Below are positions 35,421 through 44,026 of a DNA stretch of 64,000 nt, one piece after another. Numbering within the stretch: the stretch's first letter is position 1; each line of letters starts with the position of its first letter. This DNA is from Vibrio diazotrophicus (GTDB lineage: Bacteria > Pseudomonadota > Gammaproteobacteria > Enterobacterales > Vibrionaceae), in the NCBI RefSeq assembly GCF_038452265.1, contig NZ_CP151842.1:1736001-1800000 (forward strand), given 5' to 3'. Below the pieces are notes generated by a model that was not told the origin of the DNA, ran no database searches, and saw nothing but the letters and a program-made list of their open reading frames with translations. A program made the position numbers and the translations under genes.

Positions 35421-35542
35421 TAACGCCGAATTAAGGTGCGAACAACGCTAAGCACCTACCCAACCCACAGCACCTTAAACACTAAAACCAACTTTAAACT
35501 GAGATCGCCGAGCGTTGTGAGTCACTCTTAAATGCTTTGTTA
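35421..35542 (-). repeat. attC 24
   Basis: TAACGCCGAATTAAGGTG to ATGCTTTGTTA. It closes the effector/immunity cassette. Confidence 0.9.
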
Positions 35543-35551
35543 GCCCAGTTT

Positions 35552-35992
35552 TTAACCGCCAGCTATACCAGATGAAGACTTGCACAAACTTAAATCTTTT
35601 GCGTAAACCCTCCAGCTATTTTTAGAAGAAGTTCGTGACTCATTGATGCACTTTACATAACCAGCTTTATTTACTTGGTAGCCGAGATAACCTCTTGAAA
35701 CTAGTGCAAGTAAACCTATAGTTAGTGAAATATAAGCAACTTTGAGCCAGACCTTACTATAAGAGGTCACTTCTCTTTGTGGATGACATAACTGATGCGT
35801 CATTATACCAATGCTTCCTAGGAGTAAAGGAGGAAGAATTGCTAATGCGATGTAGGATGTATATCCAAGCAACCTGACTCTTAGCTCTAATGGCAGAAAG
35901 GGAAGCGCCAATTCTTCTGGCGCTCCAATTGCCAAATAACCGACAAGAAAAAGCGCAAAAAAAACAATCCCTGAGATTTGTATTTTTTTCAT
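35552..35992 (-). CDS. DUF1240-like immunity protein for the PAAR effector
   Basis: 146 residues with membrane segments at about residues 7-25, 43-66 and 84-104 and a cysteine-containing tail (KAGYVKCINESRTSSKNSWRVYAKDLSLC) that should face the periplasm. Its ATG overlaps the effector stop (TAATG), so the two are made together. It resembles the immunity-type gene at 30488 in size, topology and position. Neutralisation of the effector in the inner membrane is inferred from this context; the DUF1240 label is tentative. Confidence 0.7.
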   Translation of the reverse strand: MKKIQISGIVFFALFLVGYLAIGAPEELALPFLPLELRVRLLGYTSYIALAILPPLLLGSIGIMTHQLCHPQREVTSYSKVWLKVAYISLTIGLLALVSRGYLGYQVNKAGYVKCINESRTSSKNSWRVYAKDLSLCKSSSGIAGG

Positions 35993-37128
35993 TACATACC
36001 CTTTTTCAACAAATCAACTAACGAATCAGACACCCCAAATTCATTATCAGCCCAATCTAGAGCAATACCCACTCCGACGGACATACCAGCAAAAATTAAC
36101 CCACTAACTAACAAGGGAGTGCCAGCAGTTGCGACTATAATTGCGGCTAGAGTTCCTGCCCCCGTAGCAACAACACCTTTAACAATATCAGCACCCGATC
36201 TACCCACTAAATTTTCCATTGTCTTTTCATCGTGCACATAAACATCAACGGCATTTATTGCAATAGCGAAGGTGATATCGACAACCAACCCAACTTTCAA
36301 CATGTTGCGTGCCATATTTTTTGTGCCCAAACCAAGCTGAACAACCTGAGGATTGTTTGCACGCCAACGATTACCTTTAACGAGAGTCTTTAGGTGTTTC
36401 TTGTAACCTTTGATTATTACATAGTCTTGACCATTGGCAGGTTTTACATAAGCCACAACCCCCATGCCACCTAATCCTTTCGCGAGTTGATAAGCTCCCT
36501 TAGCATTTGCTGCACCATCCCAGATTTTTTTGGAGTTATCTAACGTATCTTTGCCGTTGTATTCCAACCATAAGTTATTGGCAAACTCTTCAGCTTCCTC
36601 TAGCGACATAATCGCTAGGTCAACAACCTTTTGGGTATACTCAACATCAAGTTGTTCACTTTTAGTAAAATCATATGGTGGCCAATAACCTGAACCTTGT
36701 GAAATTTGAGCGGTTTTCAAAGCAACAGCTTCGCTTACACTCGCTGAAGAATGCGCGTTTTTAGCTTTAGTTTGAATAGCAACTTGAGATTCTGTTGAGA
36801 ACGATGAAGATGATAACGCGGAGATTTTCGCAGGCTGATATACATCACCGATGTTCACAGTACCACTACCAATCGTAACCCCTCCGCAACTAATTGCGCC
36901 ACCAGTAATGGCTGCTGGTTTACCATTTATTTTGACAGTTGATGAACCAGACGCAATGGTACGTCCATGGGGTGGATGTTTGGGTTTATCGTGTGGAGCT
37001 AACGGATCTCCAACCCGTGCAGCGGGCAGGCCATCAAATTTCACATCAGGAGAGCCTGCCGTAACAGGAGTAGGTGGAAAACCATCATGGTCAGTACCTA
37101 TATCGCCAACTTTAACGCCTTTAGACAT
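35992..37128 (-). CDS. PAAR-domain effector with membrane-active C-terminus
   Basis: 378 residues from the ATG at 37128 with AGGACG upstream. Residues 1-95 are a PAAR-like domain (KVGDIGTDHDGFPPTPVTAGSPDVKFDGLPAARVGDPLAPHDKP, GRTIASGSSTVKINGKPAAITG), the tip of a type VI secretion spike. Residues 140-378 form a separate domain with EEAEEFANNLWLEYNGKD, AKGLGGMGVVAYV and a long hydrophobic stretch (IVKGVVATGAGTLAAIIVATAGTPLLVSGLIFAGMSVGVGIAL). It looks like a type VI membrane-targeting effector, followed by its immunity gene in the same cassette. No type VI apparatus genes are in the window. Confidence 0.82.
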   Translation of the reverse strand: MSKGVKVGDIGTDHDGFPPTPVTAGSPDVKFDGLPAARVGDPLAPHDKPKHPPHGRTIASGSSTVKINGKPAAITGGAISCGGVTIGSGTVNIGDVYQPAKISALSSSSFSTESQVAIQTKAKNAHSSASVSEAVALKTAQISQGSGYWPPYDFTKSEQLDVEYTQKVVDLAIMSLEEAEEFANNLWLEYNGKDTLDNSKKIWDGAANAKGAYQLAKGLGGMGVVAYVKPANGQDYVIIKGYKKHLKTLVKGNRWRANNPQVVQLGLGTKNMARNMLKVGLVVDITFAIAINAVDVYVHDEKTMENLVGRSGADIVKGVVATGAGTLAAIIVATAGTPLLVSGLIFAGMSVGVGIALDWADNEFGVSDSLVDLLKKGM

Positions 37129-37239
37129 AACGTTCGTCCTATCTTTATTTTGTCCGAAGATTATATCTATATGCACTACCACGAATAATCATCAACTATT
37201 CTAGTTTGTGAACTTACTCCAAAGTTTGCGATAGTGGGC

Positions 37240-37356
37240 TAACGATAAGCTAAGTGGCTGCAAACTCCACTAAACTCAAAATAACCACCGTAAACACACT
37301 AGCCAATTTGAACAAAAACCGCCACAGGTTTGCAGTCCGACTTAAGCGCCTTGTTA
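37240..37356 (-). repeat. attC 23
   Basis: Vibrio-repeat type, TAACGATAAGCTAAGTGG to CGCCTTGTTA. It closes cassette 23. Confidence 0.92.
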
Positions 37357-37770
37357 GCTGTGCTTTACAGACAAAAACACCATTACGGGTATAGATAAAA
37401 TCATAAGAATTGATGCTAAAAGCCACAAATACAGCAGTAAAGATATATAAGTTGAAATAAACCAACGAAAACCTTTTTCCAGCTTTTGACTACAACCATA
37501 CTGCATAAAATAAGCAAGCTCTGCTTTCGGTATACGATTTAGAGTCCAGTTGAATTTTAATTTGATAATTATGAACCCGATTAGCAATGGAACCGAAGCG
37601 CCTAATAGACCTACGGGTACAGAAAGCCACCATTGCTTTATAGCCTCACCTGCAAATATGCTTACAGTTATGAGAACAGCAAATGATGCAAACAAAACTT
37701 TGAATGAAACAATAGGTGAATTATTTGTTTTTTGATAAAGCCAGTAAAGAGGCCAATCTAACTTTCTCAT
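37354..37770 (-). CDS. Cassette-encoded membrane protein, unknown
   Basis: 138 residues from the ATG at 37770. Four hydrophobic segments are seen at about residues 22-42, 46-70, 104-119 and 121-135, with a basic N-terminus (RKLDWPLYWLYQK). The TAA stop is the first triplet of the attC. No known family recognised. Sole gene of its cassette. Confidence 0.75.
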   Translation of the reverse strand: MRKLDWPLYWLYQKTNNSPIVSFKVLFASFAVLITVSIFAGEAIKQWWLSVPVGLLGASVPLLIGFIIIKLKFNWTLNRIPKAELAYFMQYGCSQKLEKGFRWFISTYISLLLYLWLLASILMILSIPVMVFLSVKHS

Positions 37771-37795
37771 ATACACTCTGCTAATTTTGTACAGC

Positions 37796-37914
37796 TAACG
37801 CCGCGTTAAGTGGTGAGCAACGCTACCACCAAACCCAAAATAACCACCGTAAACACACTAGTCAATTGAACCAAAACCGCCGAGCGTTGCGAATCCGTCT
37901 TGAAGCGTTTGTTA
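37796..37914 (-). repeat. attC 22
   Basis: TAACGCCGCGTTAAGTGG to AAGCGTTTGTTA; Vibrio-repeat subtype with GCGTTGCGAATCC. Confidence 0.92.
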
Positions 37915-38262
37915 GTTTTTACTAATTCCACCCAGCTCAGCAATGAGTTCATCTGAGGTTGCTACCCTTTTCAATAAATGTGTAATGTCAGGGTCTGCGA
38001 TAGGTTCAAGCGCATACACTGGTTTACCCAGCCCAAGCGCGTAACCGATGTCCATTGCAACACTTTTACCAACGTATCCGCCGAAATTTAGAATGTATGT
38101 AATATCTGCCTCTCGAATTCGTTGCAAGCAGCCGTCGATACCATTTTGTTGTAAAGGCTCTGAAATACTTGTTTTAACCCCCGCTTCGATTAATGTTTCG
38201 CGTACAGCCTGCATTTTTTCTAAGTTCTTAAAGCTACCTGCCACATATACTGATTTACTCAT
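37912..38262 (-). CDS. Nucleoside 2-deoxyribosyltransferase-like protein
   Basis: 116 residues from the ATG at 38262. Rossmann-like fold with VYVAGSFKNLEKMQAVRETL at the N-terminus and GGYVGKSVAMDIGYALGLGKPVYALEPIAD, the pattern of nucleoside deoxyribosyltransferase and related DUF4406 proteins. The catalytic Glu of true transferases is not certain here. Its stop lies in the attC. Such proteins salvage nucleosides, but some have defence or toxin roles. Confidence 0.72.
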   Translation of the reverse strand: MSKSVYVAGSFKNLEKMQAVRETLIEAGVKTSISEPLQQNGIDGCLQRIREADITYILNFGGYVGKSVAMDIGYALGLGKPVYALEPIADPDITHLLKRVATSDELIAELGGISKN

Positions 38263-38302
38263 TATCTTCCTTTGATATTTTCTCAAATTTTGATGTAAAC
38301 AC

Positions 38303-38419
38303 TAACGCTAAGCTAAGTGGCTGCAAACACAACCAAACTCAAAATAACCACCATAATCACACGAGCCAACTAGAACCAAAACCGCCACGCGTTTGCAGTC
38401 CGACTTAAGCGCATTGTTA
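38303..38419 (-). repeat. attC 21
   Basis: Vibrio-repeat type, TAACGCTAAGCTAAGTGG to CGCATTGTTA. It closes ORF-less copy g. Confidence 0.92.
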
Positions 38420-38787
38420 GCTGGTTGCGTTGAAGCTTGATATTTGCACCCAAATGCATAATTTGAAATACATTATGACTATACGAACACAATGTAAAAG
38501 GGACAGCTATAAAACTAAAACCTAGCCCACGAAACATGACTGACCACGGAAAATTACGATAAAGCCAACCATAACAAGCGAAGAACTTTATTCGTCACGA
38601 ACCTCTTTCAACTTCAAAGAAGCCACACCAAAGAACTCGACAAACACACCATTAAAAGTAAACGGCTTGGGTTGATTCAACCGATTAAATGAAAGTGCCA
38701 CTGGCGAGATACTTGAAAAACGTGAACGTATAAGTGTAAAGCTCGAACAACAAAACCAGAATAAAACTGCTCTTTTAATTTTCCAGC
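38420..38787 (-). repeat. ORF-less repeated cassette, copy g
   Basis: 368 bp; keeps all conserved blocks and the CTTGGGTTGATTCAACCGA variant of the middle part, as in copy h. Confidence 0.88.
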
Positions 38788-38908
38788 TAACGCCCGCTTA
38801 AGGGGCAGACAACGCAAGGCACTACACTCAAACATAACAGCCGTAACCACAAATGCACATTTGAACTAAGATGCCGTACGTTGGCTGTCCCACTTAAAGC
38901 GTTTGTTA
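38788..38908 (-). repeat. attC 20
   Basis: TAACGCCCGCTTAAGGGG to AGCGTTTGTTA, another Vibrio-repeat subtype. Confidence 0.92.
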
Positions 38909-38918
38909 TGTGTTAATA

Positions 38919-39155
38919 CTATATGACCGAGCCCAAACCACCCAATATACCTAAGACAGATAGATCTTTGACATCACTTCCGTAGTTCTCTTTATGCAGC
39001 TTGAGTGCATCTGAAATTTCATTAGTTTCAATCACATCACCTGTCATTACAAAGCCTTGGGCAAACAGCTGCTTTTCCTCTTCTAAAGAAGTAGCTGAGT
39101 TTTGGTCAACATACGTTGTTACTTCTCCGTTTGTGAAAAATTGCACTTTTTTCAT
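38919..39155 (-). CDS. Small cassette protein, unknown
   Basis: 78 residues from the ATG at 39155 with AAGGAGA upstream: MKKVQFFTNGEVTTYVDQNSATSLEEEKQLFAQGFVMTGDVIETNEISDALKLHKENYGSDV, ending with a short glycine-rich hydrophobic tail LSVLGILGGLGSVI. No family recognised. Sole gene of its cassette. Confidence 0.72.
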   Translation of the reverse strand: MKKVQFFTNGEVTTYVDQNSATSLEEEKQLFAQGFVMTGDVIETNEISDALKLHKENYGSDVKDLSVLGILGGLGSVI

Positions 39156-39325
39156 TGCGTTCTCCTTTGGTTTAAAAGACCTTGAAAATTGAACCAAAAA
39201 GAAGAAATTCAGCTAAGCACTTTACCCCAAGTGATCATCTAGTCGAACCACCATACTTCAGTAAATCTGAGGGCTCTAACACTTGTTGAGTCTTCTGCGA
39301 CGCGGTATAAAAAATCGGTTACACA

Positions 39326-39445
39326 TAACGCTCTGCTAAGGGGTGAGCAACGCAATACCGATGCCACCGCATACCACCTTAATCACTAAAATCAACGCAT
39401 GATAAAAATGCCACGCGTTGCGAATCCCTCTTGAGCAGTTTGTTA
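39326..39445 (-). repeat. attC 19
   Basis: TAACGCTCTGCTAAGGGG to GAGCAGTTTGTTA. Same subtype as attC 8. Confidence 0.92.
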
Positions 39446-39474
39446 TACGATGTTTGCCCACCACACAAAAATTA

Positions 39475-39651
39475 TTAACGATTAGATTTTGTACCTTGTT
39501 TAACTACTTTTTTATAAATACGTTCAATAATTGAGAATACAACTACTAAACCGATTAAATAAAATCCATTTTTACCAGTCAGGTACCAAAATAGCCAAGC
39601 AATCAAAGACAAACCGACACTAACCATAATCAACTTGAGTTTATCGCCCAT
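39475..39651 (-). CDS. 58-residue membrane protein, possible immunity or antitoxin partner
   Basis: MGDKLKLIMVSVGLSLIAW at the N-terminus, two membrane segments (residues 8-25 and 29-44) and a basic tail (ERIYKKVVKQGTKSNR). The ATG overlaps the TAA of the upstream 131-residue gene by one base (TAATG). The coupling and topology suggest an immunity-type partner. No known family. Confidence 0.65.
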   Translation of the reverse strand: MGDKLKLIMVSVGLSLIAWLFWYLTGKNGFYLIGLVVVFSIIERIYKKVVKQGTKSNR

Positions 39652-40046
39652 TAGTTAGCCCTTAGTAATTTATCACCATTCGGAGCTTTTATAGCATCAT
39701 CAGCAGCCCAACTTGGTAAGCCTAGCGATTTAAATGACTCTTTTAATTCGCTGAAATCACATCTTGTTGCACGCTTGGAAGCCATTAGTGCAGAACCAAT
39801 AATAGCACCAGCATAAAATGCAGCTGATATGCCAGCTAATTGCTTCATGTGATGACCTGATTTCGCGATTGCTTTTAATGGCATATCTGAAGCTTTGCTT
39901 GCTAACGCAGATTCAATAGCTGCAATGATACCTGACATTGTGGCAACGGTACCAAATACTGTTTCTGGTAGTGGTAATCCCATAGCTTCAAGATTCGATT
40001 CAATATTGTATGAAAAGTTATCTATATTAAACCTACAAATACTCAT
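39651..40046 (-). CDS. Cassette protein with central hydrophobic segment, toxin-like
   Basis: 131 residues from the ATG at 40046 (AGGTGG upstream). Charged N-terminal part, then GTVATMSGIIAAIESALASKASDMPLKAIAKSGHHMKQLAGISAAFYAGAIIGSALMASKRATR, an alanine/glycine-rich hydrophobic helix pair reminiscent of small membrane-inserting toxins, then SLGLPSWAADDAIKAPNGDKLLRAN. Translationally coupled to the 58-residue membrane gene. Function inferred only from architecture. Confidence 0.65.
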   Translation of the reverse strand: MSICRFNIDNFSYNIESNLEAMGLPLPETVFGTVATMSGIIAAIESALASKASDMPLKAIAKSGHHMKQLAGISAAFYAGAIIGSALMASKRATRCDFSELKESFKSLGLPSWAADDAIKAPNGDKLLRAN

Positions 40047-40204
40047 CTCAATCCACCTGTATAACAAAAGATACTCAACTCTATGAATATATTTAAGCTA
40101 CAAGTCAGGAAAATGTAAAAAGCACAAAGCTCGGGATGACTATCACAACAATTCTGATAATAAAGAATTAGATGCAACAGCAACGTTGCTCAAACGACAT
40201 CGTA

Positions 40205-40321
40205 TAACGCTAAGCTAAGTGGCTGCAAACTCCACTAAACTCAAAATTACCACCGTAAACACGCAAGCCAATTTGAACCAAAACCGCCATGGGTTTGCAG
40301 TCCGACTTTAGCGCCTTGTTA
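40205..40321 (-). repeat. attC 18
   Basis: Vibrio-repeat type, TAACGCTAAGCTAAGTGG to GCGCCTTGTTA. Confidence 0.92.
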
Positions 40322-40323
40322 TG

Positions 40324-41076
40324 TTACGGAGCTATCAGTGATTGCGCAAACTCTCGCATGTGACGCGCATTGTCTGCAGTTTCCGCATTACCACAAGCCT
40401 GTCCATAATATTTGATATCCGGTGATGAGTAGACTGGCAACGGCTTCTCTGCATAAGTCATTACCGTACCAGATTCATGACACAACGCCCCAAATGCATA
40501 GGGCTTAATTTGCTTGTGATGCTCTTTTAGAAGCTGTCCTTTTAACCAATGTATTGATGTATTGTCGTGCCATGCCCAAGCCAGATGTCCTAACTCATGC
40601 TCAAGTACATGAAGTTCTGCATCAGAAGATAGAACTAAAAAACTGCGACTAAAATTTACATGAGCAGTTCCTGCTCTGTCTTTTGCAAAAGGAAAGTCTT
40701 TAGGAAGAACTAGAACATAGTAGCTTCCTATTTTTTGCATTGGCTCAAGAATCGAGTTACCAACATTTAGGACTAACTGGCGATGCAACTTACCACTGTC
40801 TTGACTTTTAAAACCGGTCAAATCAAGTTTGGTGATTCCTGAAAGAGTCCTTCTAATTGGAATGCAAGAGTTCTCTAGAACAAAGTTTGAATAGTCAATA
40901 AACTCTTCAATTCGTGCCTCACTAATGGAGTCATCTGTGAAAAAATGCACTGGTGTATCAATTATAGAGACGGAATCACACACGGGGAGTGATAACTCCT
41001 CACCACTTCGTTTACCGACAATAAATAGAGCGATCACACTAAGCAAACAACCGCCAACTAACAACTTTTTATTCAT
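40324..41076 (-). CDS. Metzincin-like zinc metallopeptidase, membrane-anchored or secreted
   Basis: 250 residues. N-terminal signal anchor KKLLVGGCLLSVIALFIVG (residues 3-21). Zinc motif HELGHLAWAWHD at about residue 161 fits HExxHxxxxxH, with Trp where metzincins usually have Gly, and a Met-turn-like SGTVMTYAEK follows about 45 residues later. Two cysteine pairs suggest export. It is probably a periplasmic or secreted peptidase of the reprolysin-like group. Sole gene of its cassette; no immunity or inhibitor gene is next to it. Confidence 0.75.
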   Translation of the reverse strand: MNKKLLVGGCLLSVIALFIVGKRSGEELSLPVCDSVSIIDTPVHFFTDDSISEARIEEFIDYSNFVLENSCIPIRRTLSGITKLDLTGFKSQDSGKLHRQLVLNVGNSILEPMQKIGSYYVLVLPKDFPFAKDRAGTAHVNFSRSFLVLSSDAELHVLEHELGHLAWAWHDNTSIHWLKGQLLKEHHKQIKPYAFGALCHESGTVMTYAEKPLPVYSSPDIKYYGQACGNAETADNARHMREFAQSLIAP

Positions 41077-41102
41077 TCAATAACTCGTAAAGCGCAGTAA
41101 CA

Positions 41103-41218
41103 TAACGCAAAGCTAAGTGGCTGCAAATACCACCAAACTCAAAATAACCACCGTAACCACATTAGCCCATTGAATCAAAACCGCCACAAGTTTGCAGTCC
41201 GACTTAAGCGCCTTGTTA
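41103..41218 (-). repeat. attC 17
   Basis: Vibrio-repeat type, TAACGCAAAGCTAAGTGG to CGCCTTGTTA. Confidence 0.92.
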
Positions 41219-41237
41219 TGTGAATCTTTCAACGCGA

Positions 41238-41759
41238 TCAATAAACACGACCATTAAACTCTATAACTTGATCGTTAAAAGCATAACCACTATAGGACTT
41301 AACCATACCTCCACGATAGACAAACTGATTCCAATGTCTCCTCTGTTCGTCGAAGTAACGAATGGGTAAGACTAGCTCTCTATAGCCTGAGCTTTTATAG
41401 ATATCTGGCTCATAAGCAAAGAGAAAAGATTTCGCTACTCCAGCAGACTCTAAGTATTGGTCGATCTCTTTCACAACGACTTTAGCTAAACCCAAACCAC
41501 GTTTGCTTGGGGTAACGGCTATACCACCGATTATACCCGCCTTGAAGTTTGTCTTACCTTGTTTCATAAAACGACTATAAGCGAAACCTGTAGCGATAAT
41601 CTTGTTTTCTTCTTCAATGAGAATTGCGCAGGCAAACTCATGATTGAAAATAAACCTAGAATCCTGGCCAAAAATTGAATTCAGATGAGCATTAAGTACA
41701 GATTCATAAGCCTCAATATCGCCTCTTTCGATAACGGAAATTTTCAAGATTAACTCCAT
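41238..41759 (-). CDS. GNAT N-acetyltransferase cassette gene
   Basis: 173 residues with GGIAVTPSKRGLGLAKVVVKEIDQYL as the acetyl-CoA loop and FLFAYEPDIYKSSGYREL, the usual C-terminal half. The substrate is unknown; GNATs are among the most common cassette proteins in Vibrio integrons. Sole gene of its cassette. Confidence 0.85.
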   Translation of the reverse strand: MELILKISVIERGDIEAYESVLNAHLNSIFGQDSRFIFNHEFACAILIEEENKIIATGFAYSRFMKQGKTNFKAGIIGGIAVTPSKRGLGLAKVVVKEIDQYLESAGVAKSFLFAYEPDIYKSSGYRELVLPIRYFDEQRRHWNQFVYRGGMVKSYSGYAFNDQVIEFNGRVY

Positions 41760-41764
41760 TCACA

Positions 41765-41881
41765 TAACGCTAAGCTAAGTGGCTGCAAACACCACCAAAC
41801 TCAAAATAACCACCTTAAACACACTAGCCAATTTGAACCAAAACCGCCACAGGTTTGCAGTCCGGCTTAAGCGTCTTGTTA
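41765..41881 (-). repeat. attC 16
   Basis: Vibrio-repeat type, TAACGCTAAGCTAAGTGG to GCGTCTTGTTA. Closes ORF-less copy f. Confidence 0.92.
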
Positions 41882-42248
41882 GCTGGTTACACTGAAGCTT
41901 AATGTTTGCAACCAAATGCCTAATTTGAAATACATTATGACTATACGAACACAATGTAAAAGGGACAGCTATAAAACTGAAACCTAGCCCACGAAACATA
42001 ACCGACCAAGAAAAATCACATTGAAGCCAACCATAACAAGCGAGAACTGTATTAGTCACGAACCTCCTTCAACGTCAAAGAAGCCACGCCAAAGAACTCG
42101 ACAAACGAACCATAAAAAGTAAACGGAATGACTAAATTCAATCACTTAAATTGAAGTGCCACTGGCGAGATAGTTGAAAGACGTGGACTTTCAGGTGTAA
42201 AGCTCGAACCACAAAACCGGAATAAAACTGCTCTTTTAATTTTCCAGC
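41882..42248 (-). repeat. ORF-less repeated cassette, copy f
   Basis: 367 bp. Shares with copy e the variant GAATGACTAAATTCAATCAC in the middle. A 94-codon frame runs from here through the attC but depends on a one-base deletion not seen in other copies. Confidence 0.88.
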
Positions 42249-42368
42249 TAACGCCCGCTTAAGTGGTGAGCAACGCTGCCACTTCACTCAATTATTACAA
42301 CGTATACACAAAAACCAAATCAAACCAAAGCTGCCGAGCGTTGCGAATCCGCCTTAAAGCGTTTGTTA
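42249..42368 (-). repeat. attC 15
   Basis: TAACGCCCGCTTAAGTGG to AAGCGTTTGTTA. Confidence 0.92.
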
Positions 42369-42372
42369 TACC

Positions 42373-42843
42373 CTATTCATCATATGGCTTTAACATATCC
42401 AATACTTGTGTGAATGTATCTGCAACAGGAAATATTGCGTCTTCCCCTTCAAGCTCATGAAACCAAAACACCACTGTTGGATTAGTAATACTGTCCGAAT
42501 AGTCTAAGCAAAGATAGTCACCTCCAGCACCAATAGCGATTGGCAAGTAGTTCTTTGATATACCGTGTATTTTGCGCAACTTTGAAAGTGATGAAATAAC
42601 GTTTGTGCAACTTTCTAGCGGGTCAAGAGTTAATAATTCACCAAAGCCAATACCCCAAGATGAACCATCGACATCAATCGACAAACTTCCGTTTTTCGGT
42701 TGTCCACCGTGATAATACTTGACGCACTCAACGTAATCTTGAGGCAAACTGAACTGAATTATTGTTGAAACACTTTCGATCAATTCATCTCTCAAAGGCA
42801 AGTGGTCTTCTTCGAAGATCAGCCATTCATTTCCAATACTCAA
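42373..42843 (-). CDS. SMI1/KNR4 (SUKH) family protein
   Basis: 156 residues, acidic. The SUKH core is visible: LPQDYVECVKYYHGGQPKNGSL, FGELLTLDPLESCTNVISSLSKLRKIHGISKNYLPIAIGAGGDYLCLDYSD and VVFWFHE. SUKH proteins act as immunity proteins to contact-dependent and other polymorphic toxins. Here it stands alone in a cassette, an orphan immunity gene. Confidence 0.85.
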   Translation of the reverse strand: MSIGNEWLIFEEDHLPLRDELIESVSTIIQFSLPQDYVECVKYYHGGQPKNGSLSIDVDGSSWGIGFGELLTLDPLESCTNVISSLSKLRKIHGISKNYLPIAIGAGGDYLCLDYSDSITNPTVVFWFHELEGEDAIFPVADTFTQVLDMLKPYDE

Positions 42844-42864
42844 GTATTAATCCTCCAATGGGGT

Positions 42865-42986
42865 ATAACGCTGCGTTAAGGGGTGAACAACGCCACCACC
42901 TAACCTAAATCATTGTGCCGTAAACACTTAAGCCAATTCAAACCAAAACTGCCAAGCGTTGTGAATCCCTCTTAAATGCTTTGTTA
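42865..42986 (-). repeat. attC 14
   Basis: TAACGCTGCGTTAAGGGG to AAATGCTTTGTTA. Same subtype as the attC hit by the IS110 element and still intact. Confidence 0.92.
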
Positions 42987-43414
42987 GGCGAACTTTACCA
43001 CTGATGTTTACATTGGCTTGAAAGCAGATTACCTGAAACCCAATAACCTACCAAACACCCACTGACTTTTTGGGATTCAAGAACCACAAAAACCACTATG
43101 TTTCAGCCAAATTTTCCACAGCCACGAAATGCGAACTTGCAGCGACAGAGTTGCTTTTTAGCCACCGAGACTCAAGTTGGAAACTATTAGCAAACACGAA
43201 AGCCTCAGTAAACTTGCCCTTCCCACACGTTGAGCCAGTGAAACTCACCACCGACCAACACTGAAAACCAATGAGGCAATCCACGAAGTTTGGCATGTTT
43301 TACGGGTTGAGTGATTCAAGAATTTAAGTCGACAATGCGGAGTTGCCGACTTAGAAAAATGAGCGGCTAAAGGGGTGAAGAAAATTAGACCAGAAATATT
43401 TGCCGCCCGTCGCC
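42987..43414 (-). other. Cassette 14 body without convincing gene
   Basis: 428 bp between two attC sites. A 66-codon frame (43096-43296, -) and a 64-codon frame (43070-43264, +) overlap each other; neither has a ribosome site or recognisable protein features. This is a different ORF-less cassette from the repeated one. Confidence 0.6.
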
Positions 43415-43530
43415 TAACGCTAAGCTAAGTGGCTGCAAACACCACTGAACTCAAAATAACCGCCGTAAACACACTATCCAATTGAACCAAAACCGCCATA
43501 GGTTTGCAGTCCGGCTTAAGCGCCTTGTTA
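43415..43530 (-). repeat. attC 13
   Basis: Vibrio-repeat type, TAACGCTAAGCTAAGTGG to CGCCTTGTTA. Confidence 0.92.
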
Positions 43531-43533
43531 TGT

Positions 43534-43854
43534 TTATTTCTCTGTTGCTAAAGACATAATGGCTTTTTCGATAGATGGAAACTGTATTTTTGTAAGACAC
43601 ATCTCTGCCTTTGAAAATTCATGTTCTCGAATTAACTGAGTAACTGCACCCAAAGAGAGCACGTTTCCCTCGACATCAAATCGATATCTTCCGTCTAAAA
43701 AACTGACTAAATAACATTGTCCGCGGCTATCGATCAGACGGTCTGAACTATCCCAGATTAGAGCATCTAATTCGATGGCCAATTGAGTCTCTGAGGACAA
43801 AAACATTAGCTCCGCATCACCATCTAGCTTGAAAACACATGGCCAATTAATCAT
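43534..43854 (-). CDS. DUF4144-like small protein
   Basis: 106 residues from the ATG at 43854 (GGAGG upstream): MINWPCVFKLDGDAELMFLSSETQ, then LIWDSSDRLIDSRGQCYLVSFLDGRYRFDVEGNVLSLGAVTQLIREHEFSKAEMCL. This pattern fits the DUF4144 family, common in Vibrio integrons and of unknown function. Soluble, no signal peptide. Confidence 0.78.
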   Translation of the reverse strand: MINWPCVFKLDGDAELMFLSSETQLAIELDALIWDSSDRLIDSRGQCYLVSFLDGRYRFDVEGNVLSLGAVTQLIREHEFSKAEMCLTKIQFPSIEKAIMSLATEK

Positions 43855-43870
43855 TGTGCCTCCATAAACA

Positions 43871-43987
43871 TAACGCCAAGCTAAGTGGCTGCAAACACCA
43901 CCAAACCCCAAATAACCACCTTAAACACACTAGCCGATTTGAATCAAAGCCGCCATAGGTTTGCAGTCCGTCTTAAGCGCCTTGTTA
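43871..43987 (-). repeat. attC 12
   Basis: Vibrio-repeat type, TAACGCCAAGCTAAGTGG to CGCCTTGTTA. Confidence 0.92.
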
Positions 43988-44026
43988 TGCCGCTACATTT
44001 CGCCCGACTTAATATTGGATTGAGCC

